Below the pieces are notes generated by a model, which ran no database searches, had not been told where the DNA came from, and saw only the letters and a list, made by a program, of their open reading frames with translations. A program made the translations under genes and the position numbers. Source: Bufo bufo (taxonomy: Eukaryota; Chordata; Amphibia; Anura; Bufonidae). Taken from it: a stretch of 64,000 nt of DNA. The stretch covers positions 408,958,366 to 409,022,365 of the forward strand of contig NC_053392.1 of NCBI RefSeq assembly GCF_905171765.1. The letters are read 5' to 3'. Numbering within the stretch: the stretch's first letter is position 1; every line of letters begins with the position of its first letter. This document shows, in pieces, positions 55,943 to 64,000 of the stretch.

Positions 55943-56394
55943 GTATTAGGTTAGTACAATAAAAAGGTATCCCTGCATACCGCAATACTCTCGTATTTTG
56001 TAATCTTATTTATATATACTTATTTCGTTTTTTCAGTAGTATGAATAAGTGGTGGAAATTATTAGTGACCCCCCATTTTTGACTGTGGTATCTTATGTGG
56101 CCCCCTATATATTGTTTCTAGAGTCGCCACTGCTCTCACTGCACCGCTGAACGGCAATTAGGCCCTAATTTTTTTCAATTTTTACACAAAAGGCTTTTCA
56201 ACAGATAAGTGTAACGATGAACGGCAAATATATTTGTATTTCGCCAGTAATACACGGCAAACTGGGCTGTCAAATATCTCACTGCGGGTGATTGAGTCAG
56301 CACAACCCTGTATGTAGATGCACATCACTATGGCGAAATACATATACAAACGCAAAATACAAATGTGATAGCACTCTGCAACCAGCATTCTGCC
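55943..56394. other. Sequence with degenerate 74-bp repeat units
   Basis: CTGCACCGCTGAACGGC at about 56138 and GATGAACGGCAAATATATTTG at about 56215 are diverged relatives of the 74-bp array at 57250. Nothing else was recognised. Confidence 0.45.
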
Positions 56395-57180
56395 CTGCCT
56401 CTATGCTGGATGAGGCATTGGTGCACATTTTGGCCAAAGCGTAATAAGCCACTCACCACGTCAAGGTCGCCTCTATGGAGTGGTCCCTAACACTAGTTCC
56501 TACCTGTTTATGGGCCATGACAGCCACACAAAGTCCAGGAAATGCAGGTCAGCATGCACGCCAAGCACACTCTGCTTTTAACCCCGTCCGGTGCCATAAG
56601 TCAGTATAAAACTGAGTCTGCTTATATAGAACCTACCAGTAGCCATTTGGCTCCAGGAGAAGTATATGGTGGGCTCAGCATGCATGTTGGCACTTGCATC
56701 CCTGGATCCGATGAGAGCTGTAATGGCACCGGCGGGGTTAAAAGCAGAGTGTGCTTGGCGTGCATGCTGACCTGCATTCCCTGGACATTGTGTGGCTGTC
56801 ATGGCCCATAAACAGGTAGGAACTAGTGTTAGGGACCACTCCATAGAGGCGACCTTGACGTGGTGAGTGGCTTATTACGCTTTGGCCAAAATGTACACAC
56901 TCTGCTTTTAACCCCGCCGGTGCCATTACAGCTCTCATCGGATCCAGGGATGAAAGTACCAACATGCATGCTGAGCCCACTATATACTTCTCCTGGAGCC
57001 AAATGGCTACTGGTAGGTGCTATATATGCAGACTCAGTTTGGACAGGTAGGAACTAGTGTTAGGGACCACTCCATAGAGGCGACCTTGACGTGGTGAGTG
57101 GCTTATTACGCTTTGGCCAAAATGTACACCAATGCCTCATCCAGCATAGAGGCAGGGCAGAATGCTGGTTACAGAGTGAT
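56395..57180. repeat. Complex inverted and direct repeat block
   Basis: A segment with AAAGCGTAATAAGCCACTCA at about 56437 recurs inverted at about 56859-56881 and again at 57094-57116. GCAGAGTGTGCTTGGCG and its inverse lie around 56745 and 56558. Two foldbacks share one arm, giving an arm, inverted arm, arm layout of about 790 bp. No coding frame or terminal duplication was recognised. Confidence 0.7.
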
Positions 57181-57249
57181 ATTGCATTTGTCTTTTTCTT
57201 TGTATATGTATTTCGCCATAGCAATGTGCACCTGCATATAGGGTTGTGC

Positions 57250-57736
57250 TGATTGAATCCCCCACACACAAAAAAGGGCTTTAAAACAGATAACTGCACC
57301 GCTGAGCAGCAAAGATATTTTTCCTTTTTCCACTAATACACACAAAAAAGGGCTTTAAAACAGATAACTGCACCGCTGAGCAGCAAATATATATTTCCTT
57401 TTTCCACTAATACACACAAAAAAGGGCTTTAAAACAGTTAACTGCACCGCTGAGCGGCAAAGATATTTTTCCTTTTTCCACTAATACACGCAAAAAAGCG
57501 CTTTAAAAAACAGATAACTGCACCGCTGTACAGCAAATATATTTTTTCTTTTTCTAAGACACGGAAAAAGGGCTTTAGAACAGATAACTGCACCGCTAAG
57601 TGGCAAATATATTTTACTTTTGCCACTAATACACAACAAAAAGGGCTGTAATTTTCGCACTTTACCACACAATGGCTAATAAGCCCCTTTTCCCACTAAT
57701 ACAATGGGAAAATGCTTTAGAACATATAACTGCACC
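57250..57736. repeat. 74-bp tandem repeat, about 7 units
   Basis: AGGGCTTTAAAACAGATAAC recurs with starts near 57276, 57350, 57424, 57498, 57570 and 57643. Spacing is 74, 74, 74, 72 and 73 bp. Each unit has CTGCACCGCTGAGCRGCAAA and TTTCCACTAATACAC. hAT-4 interrupts the last unit; the array resumes briefly at 58290. Confidence 0.9.
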
Positions 57737-58289
57737 CAGTGGCGTAGCTAGAAATGACTGGGCCCCACAGAAATTTTTTGAATGGGCCCCTCTCCCCCAG
57801 TAATTTTTTCGCAACCCCTACCTTTCATGCCGCCCCCATTCCTGTGGCTAGTAAAGATCGCTCTCTCAGACCAGGGACGGCAGCTGTTTCATCAGTTTTA
57901 GGCCTTATTCACACGTCCGTTGTTTCTTTCCTGATCTGTTCCGTTTTTTTGCGGAACAGATCTGGACCAGATCTGGACCCATTCATTTTCAATGGGTCCT
58001 GAAAAAAAATCAGACATTGAGCTGTCCGTTTTTTTTCAGGACCCATTGAAAATGAATGGGTCCAGATCTGGTCCAGATCTGTTCCGCAAAAAAACGGAAC
58101 AGATCAGGAAAGAAACAACGGACGTGTGAATGGACCCTTATACACTGTCTGTACTGCCACTGTATATAATTTCATTGTGTAATACTGTTGAGGGGGCCCT
58201 GGCAAAATCTTTTAGTCCTCCTCCTCCTGGATGGGCCCCTTCTGGGTCAGGGCCCCAAAGCAGCCGCTTCCTCTATAGTTACGTCCCTG
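57737..58289. mobile_element. hAT-4, non-autonomous element split by a MITE
   Basis: The ends CAGTGGCGTAGCTAG and CTATAGTTACGTCCCTG are imperfect inverted repeats. ACTGCACC (57729-57736) and GCTGCACC (58290-58297) are 8-bp target duplications with one change. The target is a unit of the 74-bp repeat. No coding frame is present. A Harbinger-type MITE (57901-58137) is inserted near its middle. Confidence 0.85.
57901..58137. mobile_element. Harbinger-type palindromic MITE of a second family
   Basis: The ends GGCCTTATTCACACGTCCG and CGGACGTGTGAATGGACCC are flanked by TTA (57898-57900 and 58138-58140). The arms are nearly perfect over their full length, including GATCTGGACCCATTCATTTT. It lies in hAT-4. 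Confidence 0.88.
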
Positions 58290-58376
58290 GCTGCACCGCA
58301 CAAGGGCAAATAAGACGAAATATTTCCTTGTAATAAACCCTGTTAATGCCTGTATCAAACAGCACTTGCACTCTAA
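58290..58376. other. Remainder of the 74-bp repeat after hAT-4
   Basis: CTGCACCGCACAAGGGCAAA continues the interrupted 74-bp unit. The rest up to the MITE at 58377 is unremarkable. Confidence 0.55.
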
Positions 58377-58687
58377 GGCCTCATGCACATGACCGTTTTT
58401 TGGGTCCGCATCTGAGCCGCCATTTTGGCGGCTCGGATGCGGACCCATTCACTTCAATAGGGCCGCAAAAGATGCGGACAGCACTCCGTGTGCTGTCGGC
58501 ATCCGTTGCTCCGTTCCGCGGCCCCGCAAAAAAAATATAACATGACGTATTCCTGTCCGCACTTTGCGGACAAGAATAGGCATTGTATTGACGGCTGCCC
58601 GTTCCGTTACGCAAATTGCGGAAAGCACACGGACGGCTTCCATTTTTTGCGGACCGCAAAAAACGGCACGGTCGTGTGCATGAGGCC
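58377..58687. mobile_element. Harbinger-type palindromic MITE, copy 2
   Basis: It has the same family as 55647-55939 in inverse orientation: GGCCTCATGCACATGACCG to CGTGTGCATGAGGCC, flanked by TAA (58374-58376, 58688-58690). The interior includes GGCTCGGATGCGGACCCATT and TTGCGGACAAGAATAGG. Confidence 0.9.
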
Positions 58688-58690
58688 TAA

Positions 58691-60245
58691 TAAGAATGGT
58701 TTGCTGGAATTACAGAGCTGTATAATGGCAATTTGGATCCCCAGTCAGTGCTGCAAGGTGTAATTGGAATGTTCCTATTACCCAGGCTGTAACCTCCCCT
58801 ACTGAACCCTGTTCAACAGAAATGCTGTGGAATGATTCCTCCCTATCATTTCCCTACATCTTGAATAATCTTTCCCTGCACTTGTAAATTGTTTTTTTTT
58901 TAGCACAATTAAGTTTTTCATAACACTGTCTCTAGCGCCTGCAGACGTCTCTCCCTGCACTAAGTCTGCAAAAAAAGGAGGGGTTAGTCAGCACCTCCCA
59001 GTGCGCAGGTGCACGCCGCCATGGCAAAGACCTAGAGGAAAAAAAGGAGACAATGCAGCAGCACTCTGCAAATCAGACAAAGTACAACAATGCTTACAAA
59101 AATTGGGGACTCTATGGGCATCAGTGCTGTGTCTGCCCAGTATTGGTTATGTTGTCTCCTCATAGAGATGGATTGGGGAAATCTGTTCTCATTTGAGTGG
59201 GTGAAAATGGGGGAGCTTGTAGGGGTTTAATGGTCTGAAGGTTGACAAATTTTATGGTAATGGTGGCATCTGACTTCTTTATTATTTCTAAGGCAGGTGA
59301 TTTGTTTGGTGTTTTTATGTGTGTTTAGCTTTTTGCCTATTCGTAGGCCTAGGAATTTATTAAGACGTGTACATAGCAGACGTAGTGGTCATGAGAATAT
59401 GGTGACGACACTGTGATATTGGCTAAGATGTTGTGTGGGTGCTCTTTGCCAGATTTATGCCTAATAAATAAATGAGATTTCTCACAATATGATTGATAGT
59501 AAAGAACTGAAATACGGATTTACTGATATTTTATATTCAAATACATGAGGTGATATTTCTGATAAGGTTCAAATGGAGGTTGGAGAAAGTTGTGTTATAT
59601 AAGTAATAGGAAGACTAATCTCCGGTATATTGTCTACCTGTTGTGTGCCTCTGACTGCCAGGCTGACACGATGTCACCTTCTTGTCGGGGTGGGGGAGGA
59701 CTTCATGGACAATGCAGTATATCTTCACTGGATCATAAGATTATTGAAATGTATTTGTTCATTTTATCAAAATGGAGTCAACTGTCGAGTATTTCCTATA
59801 GCATAAAAGGTAAAACACTAGTATTAGGCTAAGCTGCATTTACTGTATGAAATCCAGAAATCACTCACTTACATATTATACATTGAAATGGTTAGCAATA
59901 ATTATAGAAATTACACCAAGTCTCCTGATCTAAGCAAGATTCATTATGAGAATAATTTAAAGAGACACTAACATAATTTGTGCTTATAGATTTTATGAGG
60001 AATGTGTGGTACGTTTCTCTGGTGGTGTCTACAGTGTGGCAAAGATGATAAGATGTACAAACCAAACTTAAATATATTAAAGGGGCTTCCCATTTTCTGA
60101 TGTCATCACATACTGCCTGTCCCCAAATTCTCAGGAAGGTGGCCAGGAGTTCAGCTGGGCAGGAAATTGTTCAGTATATGGGGATGGGCTTCAATCCCTT
60201 TGGGGGTCAACAAGGTAAATAGCTCTTTAGGGAAAAAACGTCTTT
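58691..60245. other. Sequence without recognised features
   Basis: About 1.55 kb is mostly A/T-rich with no coding frame of note. A piece near 58985-59100 (CTAGAGGAAAAAAAGGAG, CAGCAGCACTCTGC) looks like a dispersed repeat, but I could not assign it. Confidence 0.4.
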
Positions 60246-60270
60246 GCCTCATGCACACGACCGTATTTTG
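60246..60270. mobile_element. Terminal fragment of the Harbinger-type MITE family
   Basis: GCCTCATGCACACGACCG matches the end of the MITEs at 55647 and 58377. The sequence changes abruptly to the 3' end of a minus-strand LINE at 60271, so the rest of the MITE is missing. Confidence 0.65.
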
Positions 60271-61618
60271 TTTTCAAATGTTTTTTATTTCAGGTTGACA
60301 TAATAAAAAGGTACATGCAGTGTGATGTGATAAGTAGTACTTTACAGCAAGTCCTTGGTAAAAGTCCCAACATAGACAATCAGAGTAGTATATAGGAGCT
60401 ATTTACGTCAACCTTCCGACATCAGTCGGTTTTTAGAAGGGGGGTGAGGAGGAAAGGAGAGGGGAAGGGGAAAGGATGAGTTATGGGGGATTAGTAGTAC
60501 AGAAACCATAACTTGACTCCTTGCAAACCGCAAGGTGAATATAACATAACAATATCCCAACATGTTCACCTCTCCTCCACAGTTAGTGGAGTTAGAATCC
60601 AAGCAGGCATGTGGCGCGCAGGGGCCACCGCTGAATCCTCAAATAGGATCATATCCCTTATATTGGTGGATCGTTTAGTAAGACACGCATCTGATATCAG
60701 GAAGTGAGTTGAAAACTTTACTGGATTCATCTTCTAACCTGGAGGGGCAGTATATCTATGAAGCTCTCCCAGCATGCGAAGAATTGCTTCATATGGATCT
60801 ACTTCCTGGAAGATGCCTCTCCCCAGTCAATCTTCATTAAGAAGGAGACTTTCTCAAGAAATAGCTTAAACCGTGGGGTCGATCCACGTGTGGAGGATAG
60901 TCTTGATTCCTGCTGCTGCTATCAGACATAATAATTTCGTACTACCTGGGGTGCACCGTGTACTGGTCGGGTCAATTTACCCAAAGATGGCCCATATAGG
61001 ATCCAGAGGCGCTGCTGATGTCAAATGGGTGGCGGTAAACGTGTCGATTTTATGCCAGAAAGATTGTTTCACTGGGCACAGCCACAAACAGTGGAAAATG
61101 TCTGCTCCTGTCTCTTTACACCGAAAGCAGCTGTCAGATTCAAAGATGCCCATACGTTGGCCCCGAACTGGAGAGATATATGCCCGGTGATAAATCTGTA
61201 GGGTTATCTCCCTGTAGCGGTTATAGGGTGGACATCATTAACTGCAGGATGTCTTTGAGCCATTCAGCTATTGCCCTTTCACCCTCACCATAGTCCAGAG
61301 GGGTGTGTAGAAATTTATAGTAGCTAGTGGTATGTCCCCTTAGGGTAGGGGTATGTTTGAGGGAGGCCTGTGGTGCTGGACTCCATTCTTGGAGAGTCAA
61401 GTTAGGCAGTAATTTCTGGAGATAGCTGTTGACTTGTAAGTAGGATAAGAAGTTAAAGCAAATGTTGGGGTATTTGGATTTAAGATCTTCAAATGGTAGG
61501 ATCTTGTGTGTGGTGTGGTCCACCAAGTGACTAATCAGAGTTAGTCCTTCCTTATGCCAATCATAGAAATCCCTATGGGGTGATACTGGTTGGAAATGTG
61601 GGTTTGCCAGGAGAGTCA
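60271..61618 (-). pseudogene. L1-like LINE ORF2 C-terminal remnant, 5'-truncated
   Basis: On the minus strand an open stretch at 61619-61221 begins MTLLANPHFQPVSP and continues with HLVDHTTHKILPFEDL and FNFLSYLQVNSYLQ, the region after the reverse transcriptase in L1-type ORF2 proteins. In another frame at about 61130-61077 comes CFRCKETGADIFHCLWLC, the Cys/His motif near the end of L1 ORF2. Several frames and stops are needed, so it is dead. The 3' end has GAAATAAAAAAC (60295-60280 on the minus strand), a possible poly(A) signal. The 5' side is cut at the Tc1 element. Confidence 0.8.
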
Positions 61619-61620
61619 TA

Positions 61621-61765
61621 CAGTCAGGTCCATAAATATTGGGACATCAACACAATTCTAACATTTTTGGCTCTATACACCACCACAATGGTTTTGAAAA
61701 GAAACAAATAAAATTGTGCTTTAACTGCAGACTGTCAGCTTTAATTTGAGGGTATTTACATCCAA
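61621..61765 (+). mobile_element. Tc1/mariner inverted repeat, cut by the assembly gap
   Basis: After a TA (61619-61620) comes CAGTCAGGTCCATAAATATT and a subterminal region with TTGAGGGTATTTACATCC, a Tc1-like end. It is a different family from the one at 29727. The remainder lies in or beyond the gap; sequence after the gap shows no matching end. Confidence 0.75.
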
Positions 61766-61965
61766 NNNNNNNNNNNNNNNNNNNNNNNNNNNNNNNNNNN
61801 NNNNNNNNNNNNNNNNNNNNNNNNNNNNNNNNNNNNNNNNNNNNNNNNNNNNNNNNNNNNNNNNNNNNNNNNNNNNNNNNNNNNNNNNNNNNNNNNNNNN
61901 NNNNNNNNNNNNNNNNNNNNNNNNNNNNNNNNNNNNNNNNNNNNNNNNNNNNNNNNNNNNNNNNN
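61766..61965. other. Assembly gap, 200 N
   Basis: Exactly 200 undetermined bases suggest a placeholder of arbitrary length. Open frames that cross it are meaningless. Confidence 0.99.
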
Positions 61966-62744
61966 GTGCCTTTATTCTCCACAGGTGGGACATATCAATT
62001 GGTCCCTTGGCCCTATGCACATTATCGTCTGCGTCTCTGATCCTGTTTCCTCCACTATATCTTAAGTATATCTCATATATCTGTATTTGATGACGGTTGT
62101 ACCCTTGACCGTGAATGCCCCCTGATGAACCTAGGAATAGGGGAAACGCGTAGGGGCTACATGAACCAGCCTGGGAATGCACAGCATTGATGCCTCAGTG
62201 CGGGGTTATATTAACTAGCCTGGGTATACACAGCTTTTGATGCCCTAGTGTCTGGTTCCTCATTTCTATAGGCAATACATATATTTGTTCACCTATTTAC
62301 AAATACCATTTGGTCTTGTTTTATCTATTGGTGTCCATGTTGGTAATTTTTTACCTAGGACACAGAGTATCACCCGTCAGCTTCTGGGGAGCTGTGTTAA
62401 ATATTTTTCATTATATACATTTTTTGAGAGGAGGGTAAACGCAGGGCAGTCAGCCCAGGCACGAGGACAGGGAGTCTCCACCATCAGGGGACGTCCCTGG
62501 GCTGAGGAAATAGACAGGGTGAGTGAAAGGGACAGGTTAGATTTACCTACTGCTCCCCTTAGCTGCCCTGTGTTCACTCACCACTTGATATATCTAAGGA
62601 AGGCTCCCAGAAGCATCTATTATTGTTTGTTATTTGTCGTTTGTCTCACTAATCTTCACTGGTGAACCACTACGGTGGTATTATTTTATATAAGATGAAT
62701 AAGTAAAAGTTATGTTTTAAAGGGATCAATACTGCTGGACACTT
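61966..62744 (+). mobile_element. Penelope-type repeat segment with hammerhead ribozyme
   Basis: Non-coding sequence contains a complete hammerhead motif at 62117-62157. Hammerheads with a palindromic stem III are known from the terminal repeats of Penelope-like elements in animals. A duplicated stretch (GCCTGGGAATGCACAGC and GCCTGGGTATACACAGC, at about 62170 and 62218) follows the ribozyme. No reverse transcriptase frame is in the window, so the assignment rests on the ribozyme. Boundaries are uncertain: the left lies in the gap, and the right abuts the 320-bp repeat. Confidence 0.6.
62117..62157 (+). ncRNA. Type I hammerhead ribozyme
   Basis: All core elements are present. Stem I is GCCCC (62117-62121) with GGGGC (62153-62157). 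The core CTGATGA is at 62122-62128. Stem II is CCTA/TAGG (62130-62133, 62138-62141) with a GGAA loop and an A-G pair next to the core. GAAA is at 62143-62146. Stem III is ACGCGT (62146-62151), and A is at the cleavage position (62152). ACGCGT is its own complement, so stem III is best formed between two RNA copies, as in Penelope-type hammerheads. Predicted self-cleavage is after 62152. Confidence 0.85.
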
Positions 62745-63378
62745 TTTTACTTAAAACATACTTGTTATTATGAATGTAGACAACAATCCATTATTTTTGG
62801 TTTCTAGAATGATGATATGCAAATTTACATCTTCTGCCATAGGCTTATGGAAGCTAATTTGCATATCTTTCCCAGAAATCCATAGTAGCATTGTGTAGCT
62901 TGCCATGCACAATTATGTATTTCGCAGAATTAGGGCTCCCCTAGGTGCATCAGGAGCTCTCCTTAATGTAAAAGGGTAACCGTTTTAAGAAAGATAAATT
63001 GGATTGAGTATCTCTCTTTGTTGCAGCAATAGTTTTCTCTGTCTCATATGGTCTCCCTCTAGTTTTAACTCTCACTCAAAACATACTTGTCATTACGAAT
63101 GTAGACAACAATCCATTATTTTTGGTTTCTAGAATGATGATATGCAAATTAACATCTTCTGCCATAGGCTTATGGAAGCTAATTTGCATATCTTTCCCAG
63201 AAAGCCATAGTAGCATTGTGTAGCTTGCCATGCACAATCATGTATTTTGCAGAATTGGAACTCTCCTAGGTGCATCAGGAGCTCTCCTTAATGTAAAAGG
63301 GTACCCGTTTAAAGATAGATAAATTGGATTGAGTAACTCTCTTTGTTGCAGCAATAGTTTTCCCTGTCTCATATGCTG
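62745..63378 (-). repeat. 320-bp repeat, two inverted units
   Basis: This is the reverse complement of the array at 12951-13928. Two units, each ending in TTTCTAGAATGATGATATGC-type sequence, are about 315 bp apart. Both have ATTTGCAT and ATGCAAAT-like octamers flanking CTTCTGCCATAGGCTTATGG. The array ends 16 bp before the U2-like head of the LINE. Its nature is unknown. Confidence 0.85.
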
Positions 63379-63394
63379 TTGCTGTAACCTAGGG

Positions 63395-64000
63395 ATCGCT
63401 TCTCGGCCTTTTGGCTGCGATCATGGCATGACCGGACGCAGCCAGAAGTGAGGTTGAGAAGGCGATCACCGGACACGGACGGAGGACGGAGGACGGAGGA
63501 CGTGGGCCAACGGACGACATTCTGAAGATGGGCGTCATTATCCGCTCTGCGGGAAAAGAGGATTACCGAGTTAAGAATGGTTTTGGGATCCACATCTCGG
63601 AGGAAAAGCGAGGAAAATTCTCATTGGAATATATCGTACAAGAGGTACTGTTTAGGTTATTGCATGTTAGACGAGAGGAAATTTTGTGCTTACAGGATCC
63701 AAAGAGAGGACAGTATACTTTGGTGTTAACAAATCCTGCCGCATGTCATAATCTTCTCACCATGTTGAAAGGATACGAGAATGACCCTGTTCTTGATGGG
63801 GTCACTTTCACGGTGTTGTATAATGATGATATCCCATTAGTCGTTTACATGCATAATCCATACGTCCCACTGGAAAACATCTCTGTTTTTTTGGGGAGGT
63901 ATTGTGAGGTGGTGCGCTTTGGTCACAAAGTTTTGAATTCTGAGTCCCTCTGGACAGGGAAGTATAAATACTTTGTCAGATTCAAAGCGGACATATCGAG
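63395..64000 (+). mobile_element. Tx1-clade LINE, 5' end, beginning with U2 snRNA sequence
   Basis: The first 22 bases, 63395-63416 (ATCGCTTCTCGG, then CCTTTTGGCT), equal U2 snRNA nucleotides 1-22; weaker similarity continues to about nucleotide 31. A GC-rich 5' leader with GGACGGA repeats (63476-63500) and an ORF1 open to the window edge follow. Some Tx1-clade LINEs (Keno) are known to target U2 genes. Here the U2 piece is preceded by the 320-bp repeat, not by a recognisable U2 promoter. The body and ORF2 are outside the window. Confidence 0.7.
63528..64000 (+). CDS. Tx1-type LINE ORF1 protein, partial at the window edge
   Basis: An open frame from ATG at 63528 (MGVIIRSAGKEDYRVKNGFG) runs 157 codons to the end of the window without a stop. 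Recognisable pieces are HMNPY-like VVYMHNPYVP, FLGRYCEVV and SLWTGKYKYFVRFK. These match the RRM-like part of ORF1 proteins of frog and fish Tx1-clade LINEs, which usually continue into CCHC zinc knuckles. The role would be RNA binding in the retrotransposition particle. The ATG is the first in frame after the leader; upstream initiation cannot be excluded. Family assignment is from remembered similarity, moderately sure. Confidence 0.7.
   Translation, partial: MGVIIRSAGKEDYRVKNGFGIHISEEKRGKFSLEYIVQEVLFRLLHVRREEILCLQDPKRGQYTLVLTNPAACHNLLTMLKGYENDPVLDGVTFTVLYNDDIPLVVYMHNPYVPLENISVFLGRYCEVVRFGHKVLNSESLWTGKYKYFVRFKADIS

Noticed and set aside
58691..60245. Host exon
   Set aside because: No frame with coding character, splice-site pattern or recognisable domain was seen in this least repetitive part of the window.
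61647..62182. Open frames through the assembly gap
   Set aside because: Most of their length is undetermined sequence.

Overview
The window looks like a piece of a large, transposon-saturated vertebrate genome, most likely an anuran amphibian. The evidence is the combination of hAT elements with GTTCGGGTTCGG-type ends, a Ty3/Gypsy chromovirus family, Penelope-like sequence with a hammerhead ribozyme, Tc1 elements, a Tx1-clade LINE and foldback MITEs. I see no host protein-coding exon and no tRNA or rRNA gene. Essentially everything recognisable is mobile or tandemly repeated, and most of it is nested.

Left part (1-29113). Three copies of one hAT family (hAT-1) are present. Copy A enters from the left and ends at 12950. 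Copy B (about 13924-18423) is 5'-truncated and frameshifted. Copy C (18467-28808, 10.3 kb, minus strand) is complete, with an 8-bp target duplication, terminal inverted repeats and an uninterrupted 1131-codon transposase. In every copy a 141-bp tandem array lies between the transposase stop and the 3' terminus: about 89 units or more in A, about 8 in B and about 29 in C. The array is therefore a satellite carried inside a transposon. C sits inside the GIY-YIG nuclease region of a Penelope-like element, whose two halves are at 18424-18466 and 28809-29113. A roughly 320-bp repeat of unknown origin lies between A and B, and recurs inverted at 62745-63378.

Middle part (29361-54739). A solo LTR holding a small Tc1 derivative is followed by a five-level nest. 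A hAT-3 copy hosts a 23.3-kb composite hAT-2 element (31351-54650). Its transposase gene is split by a second hAT-3 copy (32773-40854). That copy is split by Gypsy-1 (33558-39799), which itself carries two insertions. A second, apparently complete Gypsy-2 (48683-54022) lies in a foldback-rich block of the same hAT-2. Also inside hAT-2 are an 883-bp palindrome, a damaged hammerhead-like motif and a 180-bp tandem repeat derived from antisense U2 snRNA.

Right part (54740-64000). Here there are a 31-bp minisatellite, several foldback MITEs with TAA/TTA or 8-bp duplications, a 74-bp tandem repeat, the 3' end of an L1-like LINE on the minus strand, a Tc1 end running into a 200-N assembly gap, a Penelope-type repeat with a well-formed hammerhead ribozyme, and at the edge a Tx1-clade LINE. 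Its 5' end begins with the first nucleotides of U2 snRNA, and its ORF1 runs out of the window.

Element names (hAT-1, Gypsy-2 and so on) are local labels, not database names. Boundaries rest on target duplications and on comparing copies within the window.
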